From Nocardia cerradoensis NBRC 101014 (GTDB lineage Bacteria; Actinomycetota; Actinomycetes; Mycobacteriales; Mycobacteriaceae): 52,922 nucleotides of DNA. Position numbers and translations under genes: made by a program. The stretch spans positions 1 to 52,922 of the forward strand of contig NZ_BAFW01000001.1 in assembly GCF_000308535.1 (NCBI RefSeq), written 5' to 3'. The notes beneath the pieces were generated by a model that did not search any database, was not told the DNA's origin, and worked only from the letters and a program-made list of their open reading frames with translations. Within the stretch, counting starts at the first letter, position 1. Every line of letters begins with the position of its first letter. This document shows positions 19,201 through 29,266 of the stretch, in pieces.

Positions 19201-20948
19201 CGGGCCGCTTCGGTGTGACCGCGCACTACCTGACCAACTGCACCGATATCCAGATCAAGATGGCCCAGGGCGCCAAGCCCGGTGAGGGCGGTCAGCTGCC
19301 CGCGCACAAGGTGTACCCGTGGGTCGCCGAGGTGCGGCACTCGACGCCGGGCGTCGGCCTGATCTCGCCGCCGCCGCACCACGACATCTACTCGATCGAG
19401 GATCTGGCCCAGCTGATCCACGACCTGAAGAACGCGAATCCGCAGGCTCGGATTCACGTGAAACTTGTCGCGGAGCCGGGTGTGGGAACGGTCGCGGCCG
19501 GCGTCTCCAAGGCGCACGCCGACGTCGTACTGATCTCCGGCCACGACGGCGGTACCGGCGCCTCGCCGCTGACCTCGCTGAAGCACGCGGGCGGACCCTG
19601 GGAGCTCGGCCTGGCCGAGACCCAGCAGACGCTGCTGCTCAACGGTCTGCGCGACCGCATCGTGGTGCAGGTCGACGGCCAGATGAAGACCGGCCGCGAT
19701 GTGCTGATCGGCGCGCTGCTCGGCGCCGAAGAGTACGGTTTCGCGACCGCTCCGCTGGTGGTTTCCGGCTGCGTCATGATGCGCGTCTGCCATCTCGACA
19801 CCTGCCCGGTCGGCGTCGCGACCCAGAACCCGGTCCTGCGTCAGCGGTTCACCGGTAAGCCCGAATTCGTCGAGAACTTCTTCATGTTCATCGCCGAAGA
19901 GGTGCGGGAGCTGCTGGCCTCGCTGGGTCTGCGCACGCTCGACGAGGCCATCGGCCGGGTCGACCTGCTCGACACCACCAAGGCCAAGGAGCACTGGAAG
20001 GCGAGCAAGCTGGATCTGTCGCCGATCCTCGACGATGTCGAGACGGCGTTCATGTACCAGGACCGCCGCAACACCAAGACTCAGGACCACGGCCTGGACA
20101 AGGCGCTGGACAACCAGCTCATCGCCCAGGCGGCGGATGCGCTCGAGCGCGGCAAGCCGGTCAAGTTCGAGACCAAGATCACGAACGTGAACCGCACGGT
20201 CGGCACCATGCTCGGCCACGAGGTGACCAAGCTCTACGGTGGCGCCGGCCTGCCCGACGACACCATCGACATCACCTTCACCGGTTCGGCGGGCAACAGC
20301 TTCGGCGCGTTCGTCCCGGCCGGTATCACCCTGCGGGTGTTCGGTGATGCCAACGACTATGTGGGCAAGGGTCTCTCGGGCGGGCACCTGGTGGTGCGGC
20401 CGTCGCTGAACGCGCCGGAGTCCTTCGTCGCCGAAGAGAACATCATCGCGGGCAACGTGATCCTGTTCGGCGCCACCAGCGGTGAGGCGTTCATCCGCGG
20501 TGTCGTCGGCGAGCGGTTCTGCGTGCGCAACTCGGGCGCCACCGCGGTGGTCGAGGGTGTGGGTGACCACGGCTGCGAGTACATGACCGGTGGCCGCGTG
20601 GTGATCCTCGGCGAGACCGGCCGGAACTTCGGTGCCGGTATGTCGGGCGGTATCGCCTACATCTACAACCCGAACGGCACGTTCGAAGCCAACCTCAACA
20701 CCGAGCTGGTGGATATCGAACAGCTCGAGGGCGAGGACTTCACCTGGCTGCGCGACGTCGTCGCGAGCCATCGCGATGCGACGGGTTCGGCGGTGGCCGA
20801 ACGCATCCTGAGCGATTGGTCGCAGCAGGTGAACCACTTCGTGAAGGTTATGCCTCGCGACTACAAGAAGGTACTGCTCGCTATCTCCGAGGCTGAGAAG
20901 GCCGGGCGGGATGTCGACGAGGCGATCATGGAGGCCGCACGTGGATAA
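16260..20948 (+). CDS. gltB: Glutamate synthase (GOGAT), large subunit
   Basis: 1562 residues. It transfers the amide of glutamine to 2-oxoglutarate, giving two glutamates, with electrons from the GltD subunit. Cys33 (HDSCGVAFV) is the glutaminase nucleophile exposed after propeptide removal; starting at Met13 (16296) would shorten the propeptide. The class II amidotransferase domain (about 33-430) contains [19 protein letters not shown]. Then come the central domain, the FMN-binding synthase domain (about 850-1230) with [20 protein letters not shown], the 3Fe-4S cysteines Cys1171, Cys1177 and Cys1182 ([12 protein letters not shown]), and the GXGXG beta-helix (about 1300-1500). It forms an operon with gltD. 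Confidence 0.98.
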   Translation: MTQLPGHRGEPRMGHRSPGRTGLYDPANEHDSCGVAFVVDMHGRRSRDIVDKAITALLNLEHRGAAGAEPNSGDGAGILIQLPDAFFRAALAESGAAFELPPEGSYATGIAFLPQARREAARACYRVEKIVKEEGLAVLGWREVPIDESSLGALSRDAMPTFRQLFIASPADSAEQLSGMDLERRAYVVRKRVEHELGKQGAGEGAVGRETVYFPSLSGQTFVYKGMFTTPQLRAFYLDLQDDRVESALGIVHSRFSTNTFPSWPLAHPFRRVAHNGEINTVTGNENWMRAREALLNSEIFGTDSEGNNRLEKIFPVCTPGASDTARFDEVLELLHLGGRSLPHAVLMMIPEAWERHESMDPAQRAFYRYHSMLMEPWDGPASVCFTDGTVVGAVLDRNGLRPSRIWVTEDGLVVMASEVGVLDIEPSKVVRKARLQPGRMFLVDTSQGRIISDDEIKSQLAAEQPYQQWLDEGIIKLAELPDRPHEHMSHDRVLIRQQIFGYSTEELSLLISPMAKTGGEALGSMGTDTPIAVLSSRPRLLFDYFAQLFAQVTNPPLDAIREEVVTSLRSTIGPEADLLHPGPESCRHITLTQPILDNDELAKLVHINDDGSRPELRSVVVRGLYSVKKGGKGLRKALEAINAQVSAAIDGGARIIVLSDRESNEKLAPIPSLLLTASVHHHLVRERTRTKVGLVIEAGDAREVHHMAMLVGFGAAAINPYMAFESIEDMLERGALEMPGSTGDKAADYAAAVKNYNKAAGKGVLKVMSKMGISTIASYRGAQLFQVVGLSQELCDQYFTGLTSPLDGIGLDDIAAEVAARHRIAFLENRTERAHRELEIGGEYQWRREGEFHLFNPDTVFKLQHATRSGQYSIFKEYTKLVDDQSERLASLRGLFKLKTEGRHAIPVEEVEPASEIVKRFSTGAMSYGSISAEAHETLAIAMNRLGGRSNSGEGGESPARFEPEDNGDWRRSAIKQVASGRFGVTAHYLTNCTDIQIKMAQGAKPGEGGQLPAHKVYPWVAEVRHSTPGVGLISPPPHHDIYSIEDLAQLIHDLKNANPQARIHVKLVAEPGVGTVAAGVSKAHADVVLISGHDGGTGASPLTSLKHAGGPWELGLAETQQTLLLNGLRDRIVVQVDGQMKTGRDVLIGALLGAEEYGFATAPLVVSGCVMMRVCHLDTCPVGVATQNPVLRQRFTGKPEFVENFFMFIAEEVRELLASLGLRTLDEAIGRVDLLDTTKAKEHWKASKLDLSPILDDVETAFMYQDRRNTKTQDHGLDKALDNQLIAQAADALERGKPVKFETKITNVNRTVGTMLGHEVTKLYGGAGLPDDTIDITFTGSAGNSFGAFVPAGITLRVFGDANDYVGKGLSGGHLVVRPSLNAPESFVAEENIIAGNVILFGATSGEAFIRGVVGERFCVRNSGATAVVEGVGDHGCEYMTGGRVVILGETGRNFGAGMSGGIAYIYNPNGTFEANLNTELVDIEQLEGEDFTWLRDVVASHRDATGSAVAERILSDWSQQVNHFVKVMPRDYKKVLLAISEAEKAGRDVDEAIMEAARG

Positions 20949-21011
20949 CGTGAGACGCGTGCACAACGCACGGACGGCTGTGAGAGGCGAAAAGACGGAG
21001 GCCGCACGTGG
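20930..21011 (+). repeat. 15-bp direct repeat spanning the gltB end and gltD start
   Basis: GGAGGCCGCACGTGG occurs at 20930-20944, inside the last gltB codons, and at 20997-21011, where its GGAGG is the gltD ribosome-binding site and its GTG (21008) the gltD start. The copies are 67 bases apart and identical. Confidence 0.8.
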
Positions 21012-21015
21012 GTGA
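20941..21015 (+). CDS. Possible 24-codon coupling ORF between gltB and gltD
   Basis: The upstream copy of the 15-bp repeat also places GGAGG 7 bases before a GTG at 20941, which overlaps the gltB stop in another frame. Reading from it gives 24 codons ending TEAARG, the same last residues as GltB, and a TGA at 21013-21015 just past the gltD start. It may pass ribosomes from gltB to gltD across the gap, or be a by-product of the duplication. Confidence 0.25.
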   Translation: MDNVRRVHNARTAVRGEKTEAARG

Positions 21016-22477
21016 TCCACAGGGATTTCTGAAGCACACCAAGCGGGAGCTGCCCACCCGCCGTCCGGTACCGCTGCGACTGATGGACTGGAAAGAGGTC
21101 TACGAGGAGAACTACTCCCACCAGACCCTGCAGACCCAGGCCAGCCGCTGCATGGACTGCGGTATCCCGTTCTGCCACAACGGCTGCCCGCTGGGGAACC
21201 TGATTCCCGAGTGGAACGATCTGGTGTACCGGGATCGCTGGCGCGAGGGCATCGACCGTCTGCACGCGACCAACAACTTCCCGGAGTTCACCGGGCGGTT
21301 GTGCCCGGCGCCGTGTGAGGCGTCGTGTGTGCTCGGCATCAACCAGGATCCGGTCACCATCAAGCAGGTCGAGGTCGAACTCATCGAGAACGCCTTCGAC
21401 GAGGGCTGGGTGCAGCCGGTCTATCCGACTCGCCTGACCGGTAAGAAGATCGCGGTCGTGGGTTCGGGTCCGGCCGGTCTGGCCGCGGCCCAGCAGCTGA
21501 CCCGCGCCGGCCACACCGTCACGGTGTTCGAGCGCGACGACCGCATCGGCGGTCTGCTGCGCTACGGCATTCCGGAATTCAAGATGGAGAAGCGCTTCAT
21601 CGACCGCCGCCTGGCACAGATGGAGGCCGAGGGCACCATCTTCAAGGCGGGCGTCAACGTCGGTGTCGACATCACCGCCGAGCAGCTGCGTGAGCAGTTC
21701 GACGCGGTGGTGCTCGCCGGTGGTTCCACCATCGCGCGGGATCTGCCGATTCCGGGCCGCGATCTGGACGGCATCCACCAGGCGATGGAATTCCTGCCGC
21801 TGGCCAACCGTGTCCAGCTGGGCGATCCGGTCGCCGACGAGGAGGGCCTGCCGCGGATTCACGCCAAGGGCAAGAAGGTCGTCATCATCGGTGGCGGTGA
21901 CACCGGCGCCGACTGCCTGGGCACCTCGCACCGGCAGGGTGCGGCCAGCATCCACCAGTTCGAGATCATGCCGAAGCCGCCGGCCGAACGGGCCGAGTCG
22001 ACCCCGTGGCCGACCTACCCGCTGATGTTCCGGGTCTCCTCGGCACACGAAGAGGGCGGCGAGCGCGTCTTCTCGGTGAACACCGAGCGGTTCATCGGCG
22101 AGGACGGCAAGGTGACCGGACTGCAGGCGCACGAGGTTCGCAACGTCAACGGCCGCTTCGAGAAGGTCGAGGGCACCGACTTCACGCTGGAGGCCGATCT
22201 GGTCCTGCTGGCGATGGGCTTCGTCGGCCCGCAGAAGCCGGGTCTGCTCGAGGATCTCGGCGTCGGCTACGACCAGCGCGGCAACGTCAAGCGCGGTAAG
22301 GACTTCCAGACCACCGTTCCCGGCGTCTTCGTCGCGGGCGATATGGGTCGTGGGCAGTCGCTGATCGTGTGGGCCATCGCGGAGGGCCGGGCCGCCGCGT
22401 CGGCGGTCGACAAGCACCTCGAGGGCGAAACCGCGCTTCCGGCGCCGATCGCTCCGACGGCGGTCGCTCAGCGCTGA
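21008..22477 (+). CDS. gltD: Glutamate synthase, small subunit
   Basis: 489 residues from the GTG at 21008 with GGAGG 7 bases upstream. It oxidises NADPH (or NADH) and passes electrons through FAD and Fe-S clusters to GltB. The N-terminus carries the cluster cysteines Cys48, 51, 56, 60 (CMDCGIPFCHNGC) and Cys99, 103, 107 (CPAPCEASC). The FAD-binding Rossmann motif is VVGSGPAGLAAAQQLTRAG (about 150-168), and the NAD(P)H motif is VVIIGGGDTGADCLG (about 295-310). The second FAD contact is GVFVAGDMGRGQSLIVWAIA. The gene ends just before a strong terminator. Confidence 0.98.
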   Translation: MGDPQGFLKHTKRELPTRRPVPLRLMDWKEVYEENYSHQTLQTQASRCMDCGIPFCHNGCPLGNLIPEWNDLVYRDRWREGIDRLHATNNFPEFTGRLCPAPCEASCVLGINQDPVTIKQVEVELIENAFDEGWVQPVYPTRLTGKKIAVVGSGPAGLAAAQQLTRAGHTVTVFERDDRIGGLLRYGIPEFKMEKRFIDRRLAQMEAEGTIFKAGVNVGVDITAEQLREQFDAVVLAGGSTIARDLPIPGRDLDGIHQAMEFLPLANRVQLGDPVADEEGLPRIHAKGKKVVIIGGGDTGADCLGTSHRQGAASIHQFEIMPKPPAERAESTPWPTYPLMFRVSSAHEEGGERVFSVNTERFIGEDGKVTGLQAHEVRNVNGRFEKVEGTDFTLEADLVLLAMGFVGPQKPGLLEDLGVGYDQRGNVKRGKDFQTTVPGVFVAGDMGRGQSLIVWAIAEGRAAASAVDKHLEGETALPAPIAPTAVAQR

Positions 22478-22491
22478 CAATCGAAAATCAG

Positions 22492-22532
22492 AGGCGTCCA
22501 CGGGCTTTCGAGCCCGTGGACGCCTGTTTTTT
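22492..22532 (+). terminator. Intrinsic terminator of gltBD
   Basis: Perfect 15-bp stem AGGCGTCCACGGGCT/AGCCCGTGGACGCCT with a TTCG tetraloop, then GTTTTTT. It is a textbook rho-independent terminator 15 bases after the gltD stop. Confidence 0.96.
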
Positions 22533-22825
22533 CGCTCTGTAGTGCGGAAACGTCTACCCGAGTCTCAAACATCGGAAATCGGACGGGATTTCGAGCTCGG
22601 ATGGCAGTTCCTCGATGCCGCCGTTATCCTGAGCACCGGTATGTCGTAAATGCTCTTGGTCCGTGTCCGGACTCGTTGTCGCGAGGTCGTCTCGCTGCCG
22701 CGTGTCACGGAGGCGGGCGGTTTTTGCTTCGCCGGGAATTTACCGCGCGGCAATGTGGCGGCGGCATCATCAGCGGCGAATACATATGAGGAGCCCCGGC
22801 GAGGGCTGGCTTGAACTGGAGCAGC

Positions 22826-23749
22826 ATGCGGTTGAAGAAGGTTGTCGCGGCCGCCGGGGCGGCAGTCGCGGTACTGGCTGGTATGGCAGTGTCGGGTACC
22901 GCGATCGGAAGCGGTTCCGCGAGTGCGGATCCCGGATGCCCGAGCCTGTATGTCGTCGCGATTCCGGGCACCTGGGAAACCGGTGACCACAAGCCCGATC
23001 ACATGGTCGGCCCCGGCATGCTGTCCGGTGTGACCCGCGGCCTGCCGAGTTCGACGGATGTCGACTACGTCAGCTACGCCGCGACCGCCTTCCCGTGGGA
23101 GGGCGATGTCTACGGCGCCTCCAAGAAGGAAGCGACCGACAACGCGCGCGGCCTCATCCAGGGGATGGCGGCCCGCTGCGCCGGCACGCATTACGCGATC
23201 GTCGGTTACAGCCAGGGTGCGGATGCCGCGGGCGATCTGGCGGCCGAGATCGGCACCGGCCTGGGCGTGGTTCCGCCGGACCGCGTTTCGGGTGTGGGCC
23301 TGATCTCCGATCCGCGCCGTTCGCCCACCGACGTCCAGGTCGGCCCGGTGGTCGGCGGCGCCGGTGCCGGTGGTCCGCGCGTGGGTGGATTCGGCTTCCT
23401 CAGCGACCGGGTGCGCACCATCTGCGCGGCCGGTGACCTGTACTGCTCCACCGAGGACACCGACTACGTCACCCGCTTCGCCGGCTTCCTGGCGCAGGCC
23501 TCCGGTGCGAGCGCGGCCAATCTGTGGCGGTACCAGCTCGAGGCGGGTTCGATCATCGGCGATCTGATGGCGCACGGCGGTGTCGCGGCTCTGCAGTCGC
23601 AGCTCACCGACGACGCCAACCAGCAGCGGGTGGAACAGCTCGAGCACTTCTACCAGTCCGGTACTCACACCTCCTACGGCAGCTACTCGGTGGGCGGCGG
23701 TCAGACCGCGATCTCCTGGATGCACAACTGGATCGCCGGAATGGCATGA
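22826..23749 (+). CDS. Secreted cutinase-family serine esterase
   Basis: 307 residues from the ATG at 22826 (GGAG 5 bases ahead). A TTG at 22811 is also in frame but has no site. A Sec signal peptide (MRLKKVVAAAGAAVAVLAGM) probably ends at SGSASA-DPG. The mature enzyme has the Ser nucleophile motif IVGYSQGADAAG, an Asp-bearing loop between two cysteines (TICAAGDLYCSTED) and a late His (GTHTSYGSYS). Cutinase-like proteins of mycolata hydrolyse esters and phospholipids in the envelope or outside the cell. It stands alone between two terminators. Confidence 0.92.
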   Translation: MRLKKVVAAAGAAVAVLAGMAVSGTAIGSGSASADPGCPSLYVVAIPGTWETGDHKPDHMVGPGMLSGVTRGLPSSTDVDYVSYAATAFPWEGDVYGASKKEATDNARGLIQGMAARCAGTHYAIVGYSQGADAAGDLAAEIGTGLGVVPPDRVSGVGLISDPRRSPTDVQVGPVVGGAGAGGPRVGGFGFLSDRVRTICAAGDLYCSTEDTDYVTRFAGFLAQASGASAANLWRYQLEAGSIIGDLMAHGGVAALQSQLTDDANQQRVEQLEHFYQSGTHTSYGSYSVGGGQTAISWMHNWIAGMA

Positions 23750-23766
23750 GCCGGTGATCCACCCGT

Positions 23767-23799
23767 GAAGGCCACCCCGCATCGAGCGGGGTGGCCTTC
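23767..23799 (+). terminator. Hairpin terminator after the cutinase gene
   Basis: Perfect 14-bp stem GAAGGCCACCCCGC/GCGGGGTGGCCTTC with loop ATCGA, followed by ACCGTTTCC. It starts 18 bases after the cutinase stop and lies between convergent genes, so it may serve both. Confidence 0.85.
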
Positions 23800-23832
23800 A
23801 CCGTTTCCGGGATCAGCAGGCGGAGCCGGTGA

Positions 23833-24147
23833 TCAGCCGGCGGAACCGGTCGGCGGGAGCTGGGGCAGCTGCGGCGCGGGAGCCGGCTGGTTCTCCGGTC
23901 CGCGGTCCCGATCTCCGCGGTTGTCGCCGCGGTGGTCACCGTCCGGCCCGCGGTGGTCGCCGTCGTGATCGCGGTCGCCGGGGTGGTTGTCACGGTCGAT
24001 GGCGACCGCGCCGGGAGCGTTGGCGGGGGTGTCGGCGAAGGCCGGTACGGCGAGCGCGGACAGGGGAACGACGACGAGCGCGCCGGCGACGGCGACGCGG
24101 GTCACGAGGCGGCGGGTGCGGTTCTTCGGCTTCGCGGTGGTCTGCAA
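23833..24147 (-). CDS. Small secreted Asp/His-rich protein, paralogue 1
   Basis: 104 residues. A basic N-terminus (MQTTAKPKNRTRRLVTRVAV) and hydrophobic core end at a likely signal-peptidase site in VPAFA-DTP. The roughly 65-residue mature part is unstructured, with Asp/His/Arg repeats (DRDNHPGDRDHDGDHRGPD) and a Pro-rich tail ending PQLPPTGSAG. No Cys. I do not recognise a named family. The next gene upstream is a paralogue with the same signal region and tail. The Asp/His pattern suggests metal binding, but this is inference. Confidence 0.72.
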   Translation of the reverse strand: MQTTAKPKNRTRRLVTRVAVAGALVVVPLSALAVPAFADTPANAPGAVAIDRDNHPGDRDHDGDHRGPDGDHRGDNRGDRDRGPENQPAPAPQLPQLPPTGSAG

Positions 24148-24334
24148 GGTTTCGGCCTTTCGTCTGCGAAATATGGAGCCGCGCTGTCGGTTTCGGGCCG
24201 GTCGGCCCGGCGGCTCACGAGTACATCGAAACGCCCCCGGCTGGGACGGCGATGTCCGCGAACTGTGAATGAACTTTGAAGCGACCGGTCACGGTGCCGC
24301 GGATACCGGTCCCGGCCGGTGCATCCGCCTCCCA

Positions 24335-24374
24335 CACAGCAACGAGGGCCGCTCCCGAAAAGGAGCGGCCCTCG
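24335..24374 (-). terminator. Hairpin terminator after the second Asp/His-rich gene
   Basis: Perfect 13-bp stem (24343-24355 with 24362-24374; arm CGAGGGCCGCTCC) and a 6-base loop, 17 bases downstream of the leftward gene. Read leftward it is followed by TTGCTGTG, a weak T-tract. Confidence 0.75.
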
Positions 24375-24391
24375 TATGCCGTCGCGGTCGA

Positions 24392-24694
24392 TCAGCCGAA
24401 CGAGCCGGTGGGAGGCGGTCCGGGGAGGAAGCCGCCGGGCCCGCCGGGCAGGAAGCCGTCGGGACCACCGGGCAGGAAACCGCCCGGGCCCGGCTGCCAG
24501 GGCCCGTGGTCGTGGTCGTGGTGATGACGCCACCCGTCGTGGTCGTGGTCGTGGTCGTGCCGGTCGACGGGTGCGGCGGACGGGGTGTCGGCGAAGGCGG
24601 GAACGGCGAGCGCGGCCACGGGGGCGGCGGCCACGGCGCCGGCGACGGCGATGCGGGCGATCAGCCTGCGGCGCGAAGAACTCTTGGAGAGCAA
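24392..24694 (-). CDS. Small secreted His-rich protein, paralogue 2
   Basis: 100 residues if begun at the TTG at 24694, which has AAAGG 7 bases upstream; GTG starts at 24709 and 24718 are alternatives. The signal peptide (RRRLIARIAVAGAVAAAPVA) ends in VPAFA-DTP as in the neighbour. The mature part has a dense metal-ligand block (DRHDHDHDHDGWRHHHDHDH), then Gly/Pro repeats (GGFLPGGPDGFLPGGPGGFL) and a tail PPPTGSFG. It is clearly paralogous to the 23833-24147 gene. It probably binds divalent metal outside the membrane (inference). No known family is recognised. Confidence 0.72.
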   Translation of the reverse strand: MLSKSSSRRRLIARIAVAGAVAAAPVAALAVPAFADTPSAAPVDRHDHDHDHDGWRHHHDHDHGPWQPGPGGFLPGGPDGFLPGGPGGFLPGPPPTGSFG

Positions 24695-24818
24695 CGGATT
24701 ACCTTTCACTCGGAACACGGGCCGTCGTGCGGGGGCCCATGGTCACCCATCGAACGACTCGATCCTGGGACGGACAAGCGATCGCGCTGGTAATCGGCTG
24801 TGAATTTGTGACGGCAGT

Positions 24819-25448
24819 TCAGTTCGCCGGCAGATTGCGCGGCAACAGCTCCCAGACGTGGCTGTTCTCGTTCACCGTGGCCGCGGTCCGGGTCCCGCTG
24901 CGCGAGAAGAGCACTCGGGTGATCGAGCAGTAGTCGATCGGAAAGGTCAGCGGCCGTCGCAGGCCGAGCACGTCCTGCAGCAGTACGTTGATCACCCCGC
25001 CGTGGGCGAAGGCGACGACCGTATCGGCCGGTTCGGCGGCCGCGACGATATCGGCGATCGTGCCCAGCACCCGCGCCACGAACGCGGGACCGTCGATCTG
25101 TTCGGGCAGATGTCCGGCCTTGATCCGGTCGTAGGTGGCGCGGAAGTCCCGCTTGGCATCTTCGATCGGGATGTAGGCGGGGAGGTCGCGGTCGTATTCG
25201 GCCAGCCCGTCGAGCACGTCGACCGGCAGTCCCAGCTTCTCGGCCGTCGGCGCGGCGGTATCGCGGGCCCGCCGCTGCGGACTGCTCACCACCCGTGCGA
25301 TGCGATGTTCGCCCCCCGCGAAGCGGGCGATCACCGCGGGTACCCGCCGGGCCTGTTCGACACCCAGTTCGGTGAGTTCGGGATCGGCGGGACCGGAGGT
25401 GGTCAGCACCCGTCCGGGCTGGGCGTGACGCACGAGAACAAGCTGCAC
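24819..25448 (-). CDS. Histidine phosphatase superfamily protein
   Basis: 209 residues. The catalytic His lies in the N-terminal motif LVLVRHAQPG; the second His is in VVAFAHGGVINVL, and SSPQRRARDTA gives the phosphate pocket. This is the phosphoglycerate-mutase-like fold. The substrate (sugar phosphate, nucleotide or lipid precursor) cannot be read from the sequence. It lies 70 bases downstream of lysX on the same strand and may be co-transcribed with it. Confidence 0.9.
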   Translation of the reverse strand: MQLVLVRHAQPGRVLTTSGPADPELTELGVEQARRVPAVIARFAGGEHRIARVVSSPQRRARDTAAPTAEKLGLPVDVLDGLAEYDRDLPAYIPIEDAKRDFRATYDRIKAGHLPEQIDGPAFVARVLGTIADIVAAAEPADTVVAFAHGGVINVLLQDVLGLRRPLTFPIDYCSITRVLFSRSGTRTAATVNENSHVWELLPRNLPAN

Positions 25449-25518
25449 GGATCTACTGTGCCGGACGCCGGTTCCGGGTTCGCGAACGGGTGCGCGCCCT
25501 CGGACACCGTCGGTGCGG

Positions 25519-28500
25519 TCAGCGCCCGTCGCCCTGGCCGGTGCGTGGTTTGACCAGCGGGAACGGCAAGGTTTCGCGGATGCTGCGGCCGGTGATCAGC
25601 ATGACCACGCGGTCCACGCCCACACCCAGGCCGCCGGTGGGCGGCATCGCGAACTCCAGCGCCTCGAGGAAATCCTCGTCCAGCTCCATGGCCTCCGGGT
25701 CGCCGCCCGCGGCCAGCAGCGACTGTTCGGTCAGGCGGCGGCGCTGTTCGATCGGATTGGTCAATTCGCTGTAGGCGGTGCCGAGTTCGACACCCCACGC
25801 CACCAGATCCCAGCGTTCGGCCACACCGTCGATGCGGCGATGCGCGCGTGTCAGCGGTGAGACGGAGGTCGGGAAGTCGATGTAGAAGGTCGGTTCCAGG
25901 GTCCGGTCCTCGACGAGGTGCTCGTACATCTCGAGCACGATCTGCCCGGCGTCCCAGCCCGGCTGATACGGCACCTCGACCTTGTCGCACAGCAATCGCA
26001 GCCGCTCCACCGGGGTGTCGGGGGTGACGGTCTCGCCGACGGCGTCGGAGATGGCGCCGTGCACGGTGCGCACCGGCCAGTCGCCGGAGATGTCGACCTC
26101 GGTCAGTGTTCCGTCCGCATCCGGTCGCAGGGCGACGCAGGCGCCGTTGGCCGCGATCGCCGCATTCTGGATCAGCTGGCGGCACGCGTGCATCATCCGC
26201 TCGTAGTCGCTGTGCGCCTCGTAGGCCTCCAGGATCGTGAATTCCGGATTGTGGCTGTAGTCCACACCCTCGTTGCGGAACACCCGGCCCAGCTCGAAGA
26301 CCTTCTCCATCCCGCCCACGCACAGCCGCTTGAGATACAGCTCCGGTGCGATGCGCAGATACAGGTCCAGGTCGTAGGCGTTGATGTGGGTGCGGAAGGG
26401 CGCGGCGTTGGCGCCGCCGTGCACCTGCTGCAGTACCGGCGTCTCGACCTCGAGGAAACCCCAGCCGTTCAACGTGTCCCGCAGCGACCGCACCACCGCG
26501 CTGCGTTTGGCCAGCACCTCGCGTGCCTCGACGTTGATCGTCATATCGACGTAGCGCTGCCGCACCCGCGCCTCCGGGTCGGCGAGTCCGCGCCACTTGT
26601 CCGGCAGCGGGTGCAGGCATTTGCCGATCATCCGCCAGTCCTGGGCGAGCAGCGACAGTTCGCCGCGGCGGCTGGTGCCGATCTGGCCGCTCACCTCGAT
26701 CAGATCACCCAGGTCGAAGTACTCGCCGAACGAACGCGAGCGGCGCGCGCCGACCCGGTCCCGGTCGATGAGGATCTGGATGTCGCCGGACCAGTCGCGC
26801 AACTCGGCGAAGGTGACGCCGCCGTGATCGCGGATCCGTAACAGCCGTCCGCACACCCGCACCGTGGTGCCCTTGGGGGAGCGGCGGGCATCGGCGATCG
26901 AATGGGTCGGGGCGTAGGCCACCGGATAGGCGTCGATATCGGCCGATTCGAGCCGGCGCACCTTGTCCATCCGCACCCGCACCTGTTCGGGGCGGCGGGC
27001 GGCGGCCTGTTCGAGTTCCGAGGGCGGCGCCTCGGGCGGGCTGCCGTCGGCGTGCAGGCCCGTGAGGGTGGGCGGCACCGCGGAATGCAGACCGGTGTGC
27101 GCCGAGGCGTCCGGCTGCGTGCCGAAGCGCGGCAGAAAGCCCTCGGCCAGCGCGCTGGCCAGCGCCACCCGCGGCAGCTGGCGGCGTTCCTCGAAGATGA
27201 AGAACCGCGGCACCCACTGCGGCTGATATTTCACATTCGACCGGTACAGCGCCTCGAGCTGCCACCAGCGGCTGAAGAACATCAGCACACTGCGCCACAG
27301 CCGCAGCACCGGGCCGGCACCGATCCGGCCGCCCTCCTCGAAGACCGAACGGAACACCGCGAAGTTCAGCGAGACCCTGGTGATCCCGTACTGTTCCGAG
27401 GTCAGTGCCAGCTGGGAAATCATGAATTCCATGATTCCGTTGGGGCCCTTGGGATCTCGTCGCATCACATCGAGCGAGACACCGCTGCGGCCCCACGGCA
27501 CCAGCGAGAGCATGCCCCATACGCGGCCGTCGCGGTCGAGCGCCTCCACCAGCAGACTGTCTCCGTCGAGCCGGTCGCCGAGCCGGCCCAGTGCCATCGA
27601 GAAGCCGCGTTCGGTTTCGGTGTCGCGCCAGGAATCGGCGCGGGCGATCATCTGCGCCATCTCATCCGGTGACAGTTCGCTGTGCCGGCGGACCCGGACG
27701 GTGAAGCCCTGTTTGTGTAAACGGTTGGCGGCCTGGCGGACCTGCTTCATCTCGGGCCCGGCCAGCGAGAAGGAACGGGTGTCGAGAATCGCCTCGTCGC
27801 CCAGGCGCAGCGCGGACAGGCCCGCCCGGCGGTAGGCGGTGGCGCCGAGTTCACCCGCACCCATCACGGCCGGGGCCCAACCGTATTCGTCGGCCAGTCG
27901 CAACCAGGCATCGATGGCCTGCGGCCACGCCTCCCGCACACCGATCGGATCGCCGGAGGCCAGGCAGACGCCGAGTTCGACGCGAAAGGTGATCGCCGCC
28001 TTACCGCTGGGCGCGAACACCACGGCCTTGTCGCGGCGGGTCGCGAAGTAGCCCAGCGAATCCTCGACATCGGAACGGGCGAGCAGGCCGCGCACCGCGG
28101 ATTCGTCCAGTCCGGTCATGGCGTTGGAGGCCCGCTGGGAGCGGAACAGCACCAGCGCAGCCGCCAGCAGCGCGATCGCACCGAACAGGCCGAGCAGCAG
28201 ATTCACCACATGCGGGGGATGGCCGTCGAAGTTGTTGTCCGCCACCAGAATTGTCGCCGTGACCCGCGAAACTGCCCACAGCGGGCGTTGCGCACCGCGC
28301 GGCAGGCTGCCGGGGAACAGTTCCACCAGCCCCCATCCGAGCAGACTGCTGATGACCAGCCCGCTGACCAGGACACCGAGCGCCTTCCACACCGCGCCCC
28401 GCCGCACCCGGGTGTAGAACTCCGGCCACGCCGCGATCATCAGGCCGATCACCGCCAGGTGGACGAACAGCGCGGCCAGCGCGTGCGGATCCTGTTCCTC

Positions 28501-28926
28501 GGCGAAATCCAGGCCGTTGGCGAGCGCGAACAGCGCCATGTACCCGACCAGCAGCCACCAGGCGATGCGTTTCCGGGAGGCCGTCGCCCCGGCGAGCAGA
28601 CCGACGATCACCGCCCACATCAGGTTCGTGTCGGGCGCGTCGAAATAGTAGGCGTCGAGGTAGTGCCGCGGGACCGAGGTGATGTAGCGCAGGCCGGGCG
28701 AAATACTCCACAGCGCACACAGAATCGAGAACACGCCGAGCACCAGGCCGACCAGGTGGGGGACTTCGCTCAGCCGACCGTGGGCGCGATGTGGAACCGG
28801 TGAGGAGGGTGATCCGCGGTCGCGCGAGTGAAGCTGGTCTTGCGTGGAAGTCACCGCACCAGTGTGCGGGCTGGGACCGCTCGAGGGGAGAAGGCCACCG
28901 GGCGAGTCCTGCTCGTGCACGGTCAT
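25519..28926 (-). CDS. lysX: Bifunctional lysyl-phosphatidylglycerol synthase / lysyl-tRNA synthetase LysX
   Basis: 1135 residues from the ATG at 28926, with GAAAGGA 6 bases upstream. Residues about 60-320 hold several membrane helices, and residues about 320-620 a DUF2156 (MprF-type) lysyl-transferase domain ([20 protein letters not shown]). The C-terminal half is a class II lysyl-tRNA synthetase: an OB-fold anticodon domain ([20 protein letters not shown]), motif 2 region [20 protein letters not shown] and motif 3 [13 protein letters not shown]. The fusion charges tRNA-Lys and moves lysine to phosphatidylglycerol, lowering surface negative charge. In mycobacteria it protects against cationic peptides. 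It is divergent from the S4 gene. Confidence 0.97.
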   Translation of the reverse strand: MTVHEQDSPGGLLPSSGPSPHTGAVTSTQDQLHSRDRGSPSSPVPHRAHGRLSEVPHLVGLVLGVFSILCALWSISPGLRYITSVPRHYLDAYYFDAPDTNLMWAVIVGLLAGATASRKRIAWWLLVGYMALFALANGLDFAEEQDPHALAALFVHLAVIGLMIAAWPEFYTRVRRGAVWKALGVLVSGLVISSLLGWGLVELFPGSLPRGAQRPLWAVSRVTATILVADNNFDGHPPHVVNLLLGLFGAIALLAAALVLFRSQRASNAMTGLDESAVRGLLARSDVEDSLGYFATRRDKAVVFAPSGKAAITFRVELGVCLASGDPIGVREAWPQAIDAWLRLADEYGWAPAVMGAGELGATAYRRAGLSALRLGDEAILDTRSFSLAGPEMKQVRQAANRLHKQGFTVRVRRHSELSPDEMAQMIARADSWRDTETERGFSMALGRLGDRLDGDSLLVEALDRDGRVWGMLSLVPWGRSGVSLDVMRRDPKGPNGIMEFMISQLALTSEQYGITRVSLNFAVFRSVFEEGGRIGAGPVLRLWRSVLMFFSRWWQLEALYRSNVKYQPQWVPRFFIFEERRQLPRVALASALAEGFLPRFGTQPDASAHTGLHSAVPPTLTGLHADGSPPEAPPSELEQAAARRPEQVRVRMDKVRRLESADIDAYPVAYAPTHSIADARRSPKGTTVRVCGRLLRIRDHGGVTFAELRDWSGDIQILIDRDRVGARRSRSFGEYFDLGDLIEVSGQIGTSRRGELSLLAQDWRMIGKCLHPLPDKWRGLADPEARVRQRYVDMTINVEAREVLAKRSAVVRSLRDTLNGWGFLEVETPVLQQVHGGANAAPFRTHINAYDLDLYLRIAPELYLKRLCVGGMEKVFELGRVFRNEGVDYSHNPEFTILEAYEAHSDYERMMHACRQLIQNAAIAANGACVALRPDADGTLTEVDISGDWPVRTVHGAISDAVGETVTPDTPVERLRLLCDKVEVPYQPGWDAGQIVLEMYEHLVEDRTLEPTFYIDFPTSVSPLTRAHRRIDGVAERWDLVAWGVELGTAYSELTNPIEQRRRLTEQSLLAAGGDPEAMELDEDFLEALEFAMPPTGGLGVGVDRVVMLITGRSIRETLPFPLVKPRTGQGDGR

Positions 28927-29010
28927 ATTCGATCCTTTCGCCGGACCCCGGTACCCATCGCGACGGGGGCGGCGTGCGGCCCGCCGGGCGCGGCGGTAAA
29001 GATGTAACCC

Positions 29011-29232
29011 ATGTCGGATCCAGTCGATGTGCCGATCGAAGACGAAGTCATTCGACTCGGGCAATTCCTGAAGCTGGCCAATCTCATCGACAGCGGGTCG
29101 GAGGCCAAGACCGTGATCGCCGCCGGGCTCGTGCGCGTCAACGACGAGGTGGAACTACGGCGGGGCCGCCAGCTCCATGCCGGAGACGTGGTCGCACTCG
29201 CCGGCCACCGCGTGCGGGTGGCAGGCGGATAG
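29011..29232 (+). CDS. Small S4-domain RNA-binding protein
   Basis: 73 residues forming a single S4 fold: [20 protein letters not shown], then [20 protein letters not shown] and a last beta strand. It is like YbcJ/YaaA-type S4 proteins that bind structured RNA, often rRNA. The ATG is preceded by no clear ribosome-binding site, and a leaderless mRNA is possible. It is divergent from lysX with 84 bases between starts. Confidence 0.9.
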   Translation: MSDPVDVPIEDEVIRLGQFLKLANLIDSGSEAKTVIAAGLVRVNDEVELRRGRQLHAGDVVALAGHRVRVAGG

Positions 29233-29266
29233 TTCGGCGGGCGCGGGCCCGGCGGCGATCGGCGGC

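Noticed and set aside
16308..21020. 1570-codon open frame on the minus strand opposite gltB
   Set aside because: It mirrors gltB codon phase in GC-rich DNA; gltB has full domain and motif support, while the antisense frame has none.
24530..24570. Short tandem repeats resembling a microsatellite or CRISPR-like array
   Set aside because: They encode the His/Asp block of the small secreted protein; there are no spacer-repeat units.
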